Assembly (NCBI GenBank): GCA_037443205.1
Contig: JBBIOU010000010.1
Location: 1 to 64,000 of the forward strand
Source of the DNA: JBBIOU01 sp037443205
Lineage (GTDB): Bacteria; Bacteroidota; Bacteroidia; Flavobacteriales_D; UBA2798
Direction: 5' to 3'
Length of the DNA: 64,000 nt
Position 1 is the stretch's first letter; each line of letters begins with the position of its first letter. The notes beneath the pieces are model-generated. The model saw only the letters and a program-made list of their open reading frames with translations, was not told the origin of the DNA and did not search any database. The translations under genes and the position numbers were made by a program. Below, in pieces: positions 13,754 to 21,769 of the stretch.

Positions 13754-16168
13754 ATGAAATCAATAATTTTATCCATTTTAATTATTCTAAATTCTGCATT
13801 AATACAAGCACAAAACTGGACAGGTGCAGTTAGCACAGATTGGAATAATCCTGCCAATTGGTCGTCAACACCTACCAATAATACAGCCAAAGTGATTAAC
13901 CCGGCTAATTACACCGGGGCTGCTCATCATCCTGTAATTTCAAGTAATTCTTCATTTACTCCCGGTACTGTTTCAATATTAAATGGCGGACAACTTACCA
14001 TAAATGCGAATTTATCTACTAACGGCAATGTTACCGTTAGTGATAACAATTCGCAACTTATAGTAAATGCAGGAGTATTTGAAGTAGCTGTAAATAATAA
14101 TGGCAGGTTAATAGTTGAATTAGGCGCTACCATGACAATAAACAATGGTACAATAAATGTTGGTCAACGTTTTATTAGCGGTGAATACAGTATTGTTACC
14201 ATGTATAACGGAACAGTTACAACAGGTCAAAGATTATTAATGGATTTAGGAGGAATATTTAATTTTAACGGAGGCAATATTACAGTGGCGCAAACGATGG
14301 CGTTAGCTGATGGCAATGTTAATGGTTCTTGTCAGTTTAATATGAATGGCGGTAACCTTACAGTAAATGGCGAAATTGCTTTAGAAAATGAATTTGGTGT
14401 GTATGAGCCTACCGTAACTATTAATGGTGGTACGCTTACTCTAAATGGCGATTTGGTGTGGTTTGGAGAAACTCCGGGTGCAGGTACCCCAAAATTTATT
14501 ATGAACGGGGGTACTGCTAACATTAGCGGATTAATTCAAAATATGCCGCTTAGTACGGTAAATATGTATTTAAAATTACAAGGTAATGCACAACTTAATT
14601 ATTCAGGAAATTTAATTGAATCTATCCATCCGCAGGATAGCATTATACAAATTCAAAACAGCCAATTATTTTTAAATAATAATCATACTATTAATAATTC
14701 CGGTGTAATTTATGCACAAAATGTAAGCACCAACTTTAATACAAATTCAATACTGCAAGGCAATGGACACTATCAGTTTCATACAGTAGAATTATCTACT
14801 GCTAATACAATAAATCAGCAAACTGCTCATGTTTTTATTAGTGGTAACTTAAATGTAAATGGAAATTTCATAACTAATAATAATACCGTTACTTTTAACG
14901 GAAGTGCAAATCAAACTATTAATGGTAACAATATAAATTTTTATAATTTAACTATAAATAATTCCTCAAGCAATGGAGTGAGTCTTAATACAACAGTAAA
15001 TGTTACAGGTGCGCTACAGTTAAACAACGGAAAATTAAACACCTCCAATACGCATATAATAACTATCGAAGATAATGCCACAGCCACATCCGGAAATATT
15101 AATAGTTTTGTTAACGGACCAATAATTAAAAAAGGAGATGATGCATTTGTATTTCCGGTTGGTAAAAATATGCGTTGGAGAAGATTATCAATAAGTGCTC
15201 CTAATACTACTACCGCCTCTTTCAAAGCCGAATATTTTGATAATACCTATAGCCAAATAACACCGGTAAACTCACCATTATCTGCCATAAGCAACATTGA
15301 ACATTGGAATTTGGAAAGATTAAATTCCTCCTCAAACGTTGTAGTAAGCTTATACTGGGAAGATGCATCAGCAAGTGCAATAACCGATTGCAACGAACTT
15401 TCAATTGCACGATGGAATACCAATGCATGGGAAAATGTCCTCTCAACCGCCAATGGTATTTGCAACGGAAATGGCAATGGATATATAACCTCCAACAATA
15501 TTTTAAATGATTTTGGAACATTTACCTTTGGCTTTTATTCTAATGTTACAACGCAAAATATTGATTTGTGCATTGGCGACAGTGTAATTGTAGGAAATAA
15601 TACCTATTATACTTCAGGTACTTACATTAATATATTAACTGATATAAATAATAACGATAGCGTTGTAATTACCAATGTAAATGTAATTAGCCCGGATACA
15701 TCAATTGTAATTATTGCAGATACACTGCATGCCGTAAACAGCAATGCAAGCTATCAGTGGGTTGATTGTTCAAATAATTTTACCTTAATTCCGGGAGCAA
15801 CTTCTCAAAATTTTAATCCGCTTATTAGTGGAAATTATGCTGTTATTATTAACCAAAATGGTTGTATAGATACATCGTCTTGTTATTTTATATCTTTAAC
15901 ATCAATATACCCGGATGAAAATAAAAATGAATTAAAACTTTTTCCAAATCCAATTAAACAAGCAGAAAAGCTTAACCTATTAAACGCTGAAAAAATTCTT
16001 TGGATAGAAATTTATGATTTAACAGGTAAATTAATTAAAACTATAAATAATGCTCAACACAGTAACAGCATGCAAATAGATATTAATTTACCCTACAGCA
16101 ATTTTTACATCATAAAAACTATTGATACCGAAGGATACAATAACCTATTTAAAATTATTATTTTATAG
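13754..16168 (+). CDS. Large T9SS-sorted surface protein, repeat-rich adhesin type
   Basis: An 804-residue secreted protein, unnamed. Residues 1-19 form a signal peptide ending IQAQ. The opening NWTGAVSTDWNNPANW is common in Bacteroidota surface proteins. Residues 60-420 are Asn/Gly/Thr-rich right-handed-helix-like repeats (NGGQLTINANLSTNGNVTV, MNGGNLTVNGEIAL, INGGTLTLNGDLV). A beta-sandwich region follows, with FVFPVGKNMRWRRLSI. The last ~80 residues (ELKLFPNPIKQ...) are a type A T9SS sorting domain. Function is probably adhesion or matrix, by composition only. It ends convergent to the 16574 gene, with element copy A between them. Confidence 0.85.
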   Translation: MKSIILSILIILNSALIQAQNWTGAVSTDWNNPANWSSTPTNNTAKVINPANYTGAAHHPVISSNSSFTPGTVSILNGGQLTINANLSTNGNVTVSDNNSQLIVNAGVFEVAVNNNGRLIVELGATMTINNGTINVGQRFISGEYSIVTMYNGTVTTGQRLLMDLGGIFNFNGGNITVAQTMALADGNVNGSCQFNMNGGNLTVNGEIALENEFGVYEPTVTINGGTLTLNGDLVWFGETPGAGTPKFIMNGGTANISGLIQNMPLSTVNMYLKLQGNAQLNYSGNLIESIHPQDSIIQIQNSQLFLNNNHTINNSGVIYAQNVSTNFNTNSILQGNGHYQFHTVELSTANTINQQTAHVFISGNLNVNGNFITNNNTVTFNGSANQTINGNNINFYNLTINNSSSNGVSLNTTVNVTGALQLNNGKLNTSNTHIITIEDNATATSGNINSFVNGPIIKKGDDAFVFPVGKNMRWRRLSISAPNTTTASFKAEYFDNTYSQITPVNSPLSAISNIEHWNLERLNSSSNVVVSLYWEDASASAITDCNELSIARWNTNAWENVLSTANGICNGNGNGYITSNNILNDFGTFTFGFYSNVTTQNIDLCIGDSVIVGNNTYYTSGTYINILTDINNNDSVVITNVNVISPDTSIVIIADTLHAVNSNASYQWVDCSNNFTLIPGATSQNFNPLISGNYAVIINQNGCIDTSSCYFISLTSIYPDENKNELKLFPNPIKQAEKLNLLNAEKILWIEIYDLTGKLIKTINNAQHSNSMQIDINLPYSNFYIIKTIDTEGYNNLFKIIIL

Positions 16169-16573
16169 ATAATATATCACAAATACGCATTAGTATGCAT
16201 AAAGATCGTATAAATAATATGTGTAAACTCCCTATTTTTAGTAAATTACTAAATTATACATTTACATCAAATCAAAATACTTTCTTTTAATGTTCCTAGG
16301 TGTAATGGAGCGTAGCGGAATGCAACCCAAGAACAATGTTTTTTTCTCTATGCTTTACAGGACTGATACCCCGGTACTGTTCATTTTATCCCGTATTACG
16401 TATTAGCATACGTAATGCTTGCCTGATGGCGGATAACCCAAACCCACCCCTTTGCCAAAGCACTCAGTCCGCCTCTGGCGGAAAATTTGGATTTAATCCA
16501 AATTTCTAATGCTTAATTTGGGTTAATTATAGAATGATGATGCAGGACTAATAGTTACTCTGGTTATGTAAAG
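16169..16573. other. Convergent intergenic region carrying element copy A
   Basis: No gene is supported in these 405 bp. A degenerate head hairpin lies at 16184-16201 (TACGCAT/ATGCATA around TAGT, one mismatch). An imperfect inverted repeat GTTCCTAGGT...ACCCAAGAAC lies at about 16291-16333. The full dispersed element follows at 16386-16527. Confidence 0.6.
16386..16527 (+). repeat. Dispersed structured element, copy A
   Basis: Order of parts: head hairpin ATTACGTAT/ATACGTAAT around TAGC (16395-16416); GCC-TGAT-GGC (16421-16430); long-range arm TAACCCAAA (16434-16442); hairpin CCGCC-TCT-GGCGG (16469-16481); hairpin ATTTGGAT/ATCCAAAT (about 16485-16503); closing arm TTTGGGTTA (16517-16525). 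Relative to copies B and C the head stem has a T-A pair where they have C-G. It lies between convergent genes. Confidence 0.85.
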
Positions 16574-16915
16574 TTAATTTCTATTAGCCGCATCCTGGTT
16601 ATTTGTTGCTTGTTTTTTACGCAAGGCCTTTCGATTAATTCTAAATGCAAAAATCCACGCGATAATAAAAGGTATTAAAATAAAATATAGAGTTACATTG
16701 AGCCAACCCATCAACGTTAACGCACACGTGCCTTTTCTTACACATATTAAATTGCTGTATGTAAGTGTTTCTTTCACTTCTTCGGTAAACACATCGGTAG
16801 TGTTGGCTTGCACTTCGAAAGCTTCAAAAACCAATGTTTCGTTGGTAAAAATCAAATAAATTAAGCAAAAAAGTATAATAAATATCAATATACCTGTTAT
16901 CGTACCTCTTTTCAT
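16574..16915 (-). CDS. Small membrane protein of unknown function
   Basis: A 113-residue protein I do not recognise. There are two predicted transmembrane helices, about residues 8-25 (ITGILIFIILFCLIYLIF) and 70-92 (LNVTLYFILIPFIIAWIFAF). Between them is an acidic loop with two cysteines (NLICVRKGTC), and a basic, glutamine/asparagine-rich tail follows. A -7-like TAAATTAG lies 13 nt upstream on the minus strand. It is divergent from hisA and shares a promoter region with it. Confidence 0.65.
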   Translation of the reverse strand: MKRGTITGILIFIILFCLIYLIFTNETLVFEAFEVQANTTDVFTEEVKETLTYSNLICVRKGTCALTLMGWLNVTLYFILIPFIIAWIFAFRINRKALRKKQATNNQDAANRN

Positions 16916-16928
16916 AATCTTTTTTTGG

Positions 16929-16936
16929 CTAATTTA
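16929..16936 (-). promoter_or_regulatory. -7-like element of the small membrane protein gene
   Basis: On the minus strand, TAAATTAG (one mismatch to TAnnTTTG) ends 13 nt before the ATG at 16915, in the short divergent region shared with hisA. Confidence 0.3.
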
Positions 16937-16970
16937 TAAATTAGTTTTCATATAAATTATCAGTTAACGC

Positions 16971-16978
16971 TATCTTTG
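16971..16978 (+). promoter_or_regulatory. -7 promoter element of hisA
   Basis: TATCTTTG, an exact TAnnTTTG match, ends 4 nt before the ATG at 16983, so the transcript may begin at the start codon. Confidence 0.55.
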
Positions 16979-16982
16979 TGTT

Positions 16983-17711
16983 ATGATAATTATTCCGGCC
17001 ATAGATATTATCGAGGGAAAATGTGTAAGGCTTAGCCAAGGAGATTACCATAGCCAAAAAATTTATAACGAAAATCCCTTAGAGGTAGCCCAAATGTTTG
17101 AAGATATGGGTATTAAACATTTGCATTTGGTAGATTTAGATGGGGCTAAGGCTAATCATGTGGTAAACTGGAAAGTGTTGGAAAAAATTGCAACAATAAC
17201 GAATTTGCAAATTGATTTTGGCGGTGGTATAAAATCAGAAAAAGATCTGCAAATTGTTTTTGATTGTGGCGCTCATCAGGCAACTGCAGGCAGTATTGCT
17301 ATAAAAAATAGAGACGAAGTAATCCGTTGGTTAAAAAAATACGGCAAAGAAAAAATAATTATTGGAGCTGATGTGTATGATAAAAAAATTGCCGTATCGG
17401 GCTGGCAGGAAATAACCGAAAAAGATATTTTTGAATTTTTAAACGACTATATGCAACAAGGCATGAAATATTGTATTTGTACCGATATCAGCAAAGACGG
17501 CATGTTGCAAGGCCCATCTACCGAACTGTACAAATCAATATTGACCGAAATAAACAATTTAAAATTAATAGCCAGCGGTGGTATTAGCAGTATCAACGAT
17601 ATATATGTATTAAAAGAAAACGGTTTATATGCAGCTATTATAGGCAAAGCCATATACGAACATAAAATTTCGCTTATTGATATTAAAAATTATCACTTAC
17701 AATTAAATTAA
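16983..17711 (+). CDS. hisA: HisA isomerase of histidine biosynthesis
   Basis: A 242-residue TIM-barrel enzyme, 1-(5-phosphoribosyl)-5-[(5-phosphoribosylamino)methylideneamino]imidazole-4-carboxamide isomerase (ProFAR isomerase). The catalytic base is D8 in IPAIDIIEGKCVRL and the second acid is in CICTDISKDGMLQGP. The phosphate loops IDFGGGIKSEKDL and ASGGISSINDI are clear. Its stop overlaps the hisF start by one nucleotide (TAATG). No other his genes are adjacent: upstream is an unrelated divergent gene and downstream is tatC. Confidence 0.97.
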   Translation: MIIIPAIDIIEGKCVRLSQGDYHSQKIYNENPLEVAQMFEDMGIKHLHLVDLDGAKANHVVNWKVLEKIATITNLQIDFGGGIKSEKDLQIVFDCGAHQATAGSIAIKNRDEVIRWLKKYGKEKIIIGADVYDKKIAVSGWQEITEKDIFEFLNDYMQQGMKYCICTDISKDGMLQGPSTELYKSILTEINNLKLIASGGISSINDIYVLKENGLYAAIIGKAIYEHKISLIDIKNYHLQLN

Positions 17712-18466
17712 TGCTTACCAAAAGAATTATTCCCTGCCTGGATATACAAAACGGACGTACGGTAAAAGGCGTAAATTTTATTAACCTGCGCGATGCCGGA
17801 GATCCGGTAGAACTGGCAGTAAATTATTGCAAACAACTTGCTGACGAACTTGTGTTTTTAGACATTACGGCTACCAACGAAAAAAGAAAAACACTGACAT
17901 CTTTAGTAAAAAAAATAGCCGGCAACATAAATCTCCCATTTACGGTAGGTGGTGGTATAAGCAGTGTGCAAGATGTATCTATGCTGCTTGACGCAGGTGC
18001 CGATAAAGTTTCGGTAAATTCGGCTGCAGTTAAAAACCCTTTATTAATCGAGCAATTAGCAAAAAATTTTGGCAGCCAATGCATCGTATTGGCTATAGAC
18101 GCAAAAAAAGAACAGAACGAGTGGTACGTATATCTTAACGGAGGATGCTTAAAAACTGATATAAAACTATACGAATGGGCCAAACAAGCACAAGAAAGAG
18201 GTGCGGGCGAAATATTATTTACTTCGATGGATCATGACGGCACAAAAAACGGTTTTGCGATTGAAGCCTTGCAAAAATTAGCCTCGGAATTAAATATTCC
18301 TGTCATTGCCTCGGGCGGTGCCGGAAACATGGCTCATTTTAACGAAGTATTTAGCCGCGCTAATGTTGATGCTGCTTTGGCAGCGGGTGTTTTTCATTTC
18401 GGAGAAATTCTTATCCCGCAGCTAAAACAAGAACTCAAAAATAATGGTATTCCTGTCAGATTATAA
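17711..18466 (+). CDS. hisF: Imidazole glycerol phosphate synthase subunit HisF
   Basis: A 251-residue cyclase subunit that works with the glutaminase HisH to form IGP and AICAR. The catalytic Asp is D11 in IIPCLDIQNGRTVKG, with the second Asp in FTSMDHDGTKNGF. Phosphate-binding loops are TVGGGISSVQDV and ASGGAGNMAHFNEVF. The start overlaps the hisA stop. HisH is not in the window, so the his genes are split in this genome. Confidence 0.97.
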   Translation: MLTKRIIPCLDIQNGRTVKGVNFINLRDAGDPVELAVNYCKQLADELVFLDITATNEKRKTLTSLVKKIAGNINLPFTVGGGISSVQDVSMLLDAGADKVSVNSAAVKNPLLIEQLAKNFGSQCIVLAIDAKKEQNEWYVYLNGGCLKTDIKLYEWAKQAQERGAGEILFTSMDHDGTKNGFAIEALQKLASELNIPVIASGGAGNMAHFNEVFSRANVDAALAAGVFHFGEILIPQLKQELKNNGIPVRL

Positions 18467-18585
18467 TCCGGGCATCAAGATACCTTAACAGATGGGGAGT
18501 ATTAAATTAAATTAAATCCAAATTAACCAATAAAATATAGCTTACGCCCCGATAGAGTAATTGTTTTATTGCGTTTTACCACACG

Positions 18586-18618
18586 TTGATTTATTAATGG
18601 TAATTTAGGTTAAATTTG
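18586..18618 (+). promoter_or_regulatory. Promoter of tatC
   Basis: TTG (18586-18588), 22 nt and TAAATTTG (18611-18618, exact TAnnTTTG). The tatC ATG follows 7 nt after the -7 element. Confidence 0.5.
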
Positions 18619-18625
18619 CCAAATT

Positions 18626-19459
18626 ATGTACAGAAAAAACAAACCTGATACGATACAATCGGATAAAGAGATGTCTTTTATAGATCATTTAGATGAGTTG
18701 CGTTGGCGATTGGTAAAATCTGCTGCATGTATCATCGTATTGGCTGTTATTATGTTTATCTATACCGAAACCATTATAGAAAACATATATATAAACATGT
18801 CTGAAACCGATTTTATTACCTACCGTTATTTATGTACTGCGGGTAAATACCTTGGTATTGACGATATATTATGTGCTTCTAAAATAAACTTAGAATTACA
18901 AAGCATTAAAATGACCGGACAGTTTGGCACCAATATATATTTTGCCATTATAGCCGGTATAGTAATGTCTTTTCCGTTTATATTGTTTCAATTATGGTCG
19001 TTTGTAAAACCCGGATTAAAAGCCAATGAAATTCAAGCTACTAAAGGCATCGTATTTTATGCATCTGTATTATTTTTTACCGGAATATTTTTTGGATATT
19101 TTCTCATCTCTCCGTTATGCGTACAGTTTTTTGGCAATTACACCATGTCTGATAAAATAAAAAACATATTTACTATATCAGATTATATCAGCGTTATAAC
19201 TACTACAACATTTTATACAGGTCTGTTATTTGAGCTGCCTGTTATAATTTATATACTTACCAAACTGGGTATTGTTGGCCCTGATTTTTTACGCAGGTAC
19301 CGAAAACATGCCGTAGTGGTGGTATTAATTTTAGCCGCCATCATTACCCCACCCGACTTTTTCAGTCAGATATTGGTTGCCATCCCCATTTTATTGCTTT
19401 ACGAAATAAGCATAATGGTTTCTTCACGTGCAGAAAAGAAACAACTTAAACCATCATAA
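18626..19459 (+). CDS. tatC: Twin-arginine translocase subunit TatC
   Basis: A 277-residue inner-membrane protein, the receptor core of the Tat pathway for folded proteins. The N-terminal signature MSFIDHLDELRWRLVKSA precedes six predicted membrane helices. FPFILFQLWSFVKPGLKANE is the conserved first cytoplasmic loop region, and ELPVIIYILTKLGIV and IITPPDFFSQILVAIPILLLYEI are family signatures. It has a longer periplasmic loop than E. coli TatC, usual in this phylum. No tatA gene is adjacent. The AhpD-like gene follows by 3 nt. Confidence 0.96.
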   Translation: MYRKNKPDTIQSDKEMSFIDHLDELRWRLVKSAACIIVLAVIMFIYTETIIENIYINMSETDFITYRYLCTAGKYLGIDDILCASKINLELQSIKMTGQFGTNIYFAIIAGIVMSFPFILFQLWSFVKPGLKANEIQATKGIVFYASVLFFTGIFFGYFLISPLCVQFFGNYTMSDKIKNIFTISDYISVITTTTFYTGLLFELPVIIYILTKLGIVGPDFLRRYRKHAVVVVLILAAIITPPDFFSQILVAIPILLLYEISIMVSSRAEKKQLKPS

Positions 19460-19462
19460 AAA

Positions 19463-19807
19463 ATGAGTAATCCGGTAAACGAATTTAATACCTATCGTTC
19501 GATGATGAACGAAAAATTATTGGCTAACGACAACTTAGTTATCAAACGATTTTTTAATTTAGATACCCAAACATATGCAAACGGAGCTTTAGATACAAAA
19601 ACAAAAGAAATGCTCGGACTGGTAGCTTCGATGGTATTGCGATGCGATGACTGTATCAAATACCATCTGGAAAAATGTCATCAGCAAAACATAAGCAAAG
19701 CTGAAGTTCTTGATATTTTTTCGGTTGCATTAATTGTGGGAGGCTCCATTACTATACCTCACATCAGAAGAGCTTATGAATATTGGGAAATTCTAGAAGC
19801 AGGTTAG
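19463..19807 (+). CDS. Carboxymuconolactone decarboxylase family (AhpD-like) protein
   Basis: A 114-residue protein with the AhpD-like active-site pattern C61-DD-C64-IKYH68 and a third cysteine at 72, followed by KAEVLDIFSVALIVGGSITIPHIRRA. Members with CxxC reduce peroxidase partners or act as alkylhydroperoxidases; true carboxymuconolactone decarboxylase activity is unlikely here. It is cotranscribed with tatC (3-nt gap). The significance of that pairing is unknown. Confidence 0.85.
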   Translation: MSNPVNEFNTYRSMMNEKLLANDNLVIKRFFNLDTQTYANGALDTKTKEMLGLVASMVLRCDDCIKYHLEKCHQQNISKAEVLDIFSVALIVGGSITIPHIRRAYEYWEILEAG

Positions 19808-19809
19808 TA

Positions 19810-20751
19810 TTATTTACAATATTGATTTTCTAATTGTACCGCTTTATCGCCATATTTTTTAGTATAATTTTTTTGCAAAGCTATCGTTAAATTATCGCAA
19901 GCTTTGCGGTAATCTTTTTGGGCTATATTTATTTCGGCAAACACTACATAGGCATAAGAATTTTCGGGATATATTCCAATAGATTTTCTAATATCGGATA
20001 ATGCTTCGTTAATTTTTCCCAATTGCAAATAACTATATGCCCGGTTGCAATATGGTATTCCCTGCTCCATATTTTTAGCTATTCCAATACATTTGGTAAA
20101 ATAGGGTATTGATTCGATATATTTACCATCTTGTTGTAATTTAAATCCAATATTCGACAGAGCAAATTCGCTCAAAGAATCAATTTCTATTATTCTGTAT
20201 AAATACACCAGGGTTAAATCGCCTTTACCGACATGGTCGCAAACCAGAGCTAAATTATTTAATATTCCTAAATTATTAGAATCAAGTTCATAACCTTTTA
20301 TCAAATCTTTATAGGCACTTTCAAAATTTCTAAGATTTATTTTAGCAGAAGCCCGGTTAATGTAGCAACTTAGCTTAAACATCGTATCGTTAGAAAATTT
20401 TAATGCATACGAAAAATCCTGTATGGCATTTTGTTCTTTCTCGGCCGAGAGATAAAACAAACCTCTTAAATAATAAGCTCTTGAGGAGTCTTTTTTAAAA
20501 GCAATTGCATCACTGTAACTATCAAAAGCTAACTGATATTTTTTCAAATAATAGAAACAAATTCCTTTATCACATAATAAACTATATTTATCTTCTTCAG
20601 TTTGCATAAGCTTATCAATTTTTTTAAGAGCCGCTTCGTATCTATTATTTTTCATGTCATCTTTATATGCGGATAATAACTTTTCGGTTTTCGATTGCGA
20701 ATAAGCAACTGCGCAAACCAGCAACATGATGTAAGTAGCAATTATTTTCAT
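19810..20751 (-). CDS. Exported tetratricopeptide-repeat protein
   Basis: A 313-residue protein with a signal peptide (MKIIATYIMLLVCAVAYSQ) and about seven or eight TPR units from residue 30 to the end (for example YSLLCDKGICFYYLKKYQLAFDSY and AYYLRGLFYLSAEKEQNAIQDF). TPR proteins act as scaffolds; no specific partner can be inferred. I chose ATG 20751 because the -7 element at 20764-20771 lies between it and the longer in-frame start at 20787. It is convergent with the AhpD-like gene, with 2 bp between the stop codons. Confidence 0.8.
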   Translation of the reverse strand: MKIIATYIMLLVCAVAYSQSKTEKLLSAYKDDMKNNRYEAALKKIDKLMQTEEDKYSLLCDKGICFYYLKKYQLAFDSYSDAIAFKKDSSRAYYLRGLFYLSAEKEQNAIQDFSYALKFSNDTMFKLSCYINRASAKINLRNFESAYKDLIKGYELDSNNLGILNNLALVCDHVGKGDLTLVYLYRIIEIDSLSEFALSNIGFKLQQDGKYIESIPYFTKCIGIAKNMEQGIPYCNRAYSYLQLGKINEALSDIRKSIGIYPENSYAYVVFAEINIAQKDYRKACDNLTIALQKNYTKKYGDKAVQLENQYCK

Positions 20752-20763
20752 ATATATTTTATG

Positions 20764-20771
20764 CAAAATTA
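20764..20771 (-). promoter_or_regulatory. -7 promoter element of the TPR gene
   Basis: On the minus strand, TAATTTTG, an exact TAnnTTTG match, ends 12 nt before the ATG at 20751. Confidence 0.5.
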
Positions 20772-20930
20772 AACTATAAAAATACACATTTATTTTTTCC
20801 GCGATAAGAGGTCGTTTAAGTTTTGTAATAATTTTTATAATCTTTTCTGTTTTTAAAATCGCTGGGCTTATACTTGCCTTTAATGATTAATATAGAATAA
20901 AATATTTAAAACAAATATGGCAGGAAATAT

Positions 20931-20938
20931 TAATTTTG
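20931..20938 (+). promoter_or_regulatory. -7 promoter element of the GT2 gene
   Basis: TAATTTTG, an exact TAnnTTTG match, ends 4 nt before the ATG at 20943. Confidence 0.55.
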
Positions 20939-20942
20939 CCGT

Positions 20943-21683
20943 ATGTATAACAACAAAAAAATAGCAGTAGTATTACCGGCATATAATGCCGAAAAAACAC
21001 TGGAAATAACCTACAACGAAATACCTTTTGATATTGTTGACGAGGTAATATTGGTTGACGACATGAGTAAAGACAACACTTCGGAAGTAGCGAAAAAAAT
21101 AGGTATTAAACATATTATCCGACATGAAAAAAACAAGGGTTATGGAGGCAATCAAAAAACCTGTTATGCCAAAGCCTTAGAATTAAATGCAGATGTGGTG
21201 GTAATGTTGCACCCAGATTATCAATATACCCCTAAACTCATTACTTCTATGGTTGCACTTATTGCAAACGGGGTATATCCGGTAGTATTTGGTTCGCGTA
21301 TCTTAGGTAAGGGAGCCCTGAAAGGCGGCATGCCCCTTTATAAATATATTGCCAACCGTTTTTTAACTTTATTCCAAAATATATGGATGGGGCAAAAGCT
21401 GTCTGAATATCACACCGGTTATCGGGCTTTCAGCGCTGAAGTACTCAGAAAAATTGACTTTACGTATAATTCGGATGATTTTATTTTTGACAACGAAATG
21501 ATTGCACAGATTTTTTATAAAGGCTTTGAAATAGCCGAAATCACTTGTCCGACCAAATACTTTGATGAAGCCTCTTCTATTAACTTTAAAAGAAGTACCA
21601 TTTACGGACTCGGAGTGTTAAAAGTAAGTCTCTTATATCGTTTTACCAAATGGGGGCTTTATAACTGGAAATTGCTTAAATAA
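20943..21683 (+). CDS. Glycosyltransferase family 2
   Basis: A 246-residue GT-A fold transferase. The nucleotide-sugar region KIAVVLPAYNAEKTLEIT is followed by VILVDDMSKDNT, the RHEKNKGYGGNQKTCYAKAL helix and the DVVVMLHPDYQYTP acid motif. YHTGYRAFSAEVL matches the dolichyl-phosphate-mannose-synthase-like subgroup. No C-terminal membrane helices are present, so it is a short soluble or peripheral form. The acceptor is unknown. It is followed by an unrelated M23 gene with its own -7 element. Confidence 0.9.
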   Translation: MYNNKKIAVVLPAYNAEKTLEITYNEIPFDIVDEVILVDDMSKDNTSEVAKKIGIKHIIRHEKNKGYGGNQKTCYAKALELNADVVVMLHPDYQYTPKLITSMVALIANGVYPVVFGSRILGKGALKGGMPLYKYIANRFLTLFQNIWMGQKLSEYHTGYRAFSAEVLRKIDFTYNSDDFIFDNEMIAQIFYKGFEIAEITCPTKYFDEASSINFKRSTIYGLGVLKVSLLYRFTKWGLYNWKLLK

Positions 21684-21690
21684 CTCACCA

Positions 21691-21728
21691 ATGGGTGTGA
21701 ATAATAAATGTTGTAGAGCAACACCCAT
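21691..21728 (+). terminator. Inverted repeat after the GT2 gene
   Basis: ATGGGTGT (21691-21698) and ACACCCAT (21721-21728) form a perfect 8-bp stem around a 22-nt loop, with a competing small hairpin TGTTG/CAACA inside. It lacks a T-tract, so it is a weak candidate terminator. Confidence 0.3.
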
Positions 21729-21758
21729 ACCTTATTAAAACTTAGTTTTACCCGTAGT

Positions 21759-21766
21759 TAATTTAG
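21759..21766 (+). promoter_or_regulatory. -7 promoter element of the M23 peptidase gene
   Basis: TAATTTAG (one mismatch to TAnnTTTG) ends 3 nt before the ATG at 21770. Confidence 0.4.
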
Positions 21767-21769
21767 CAC

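Noticed and set aside
16386..16527. Dispersed element considered as an insertion sequence
   Set aside because: At about 140 bp it has no open frame, no transposase and no clear terminal target duplication. It was kept as a structured repeat instead.
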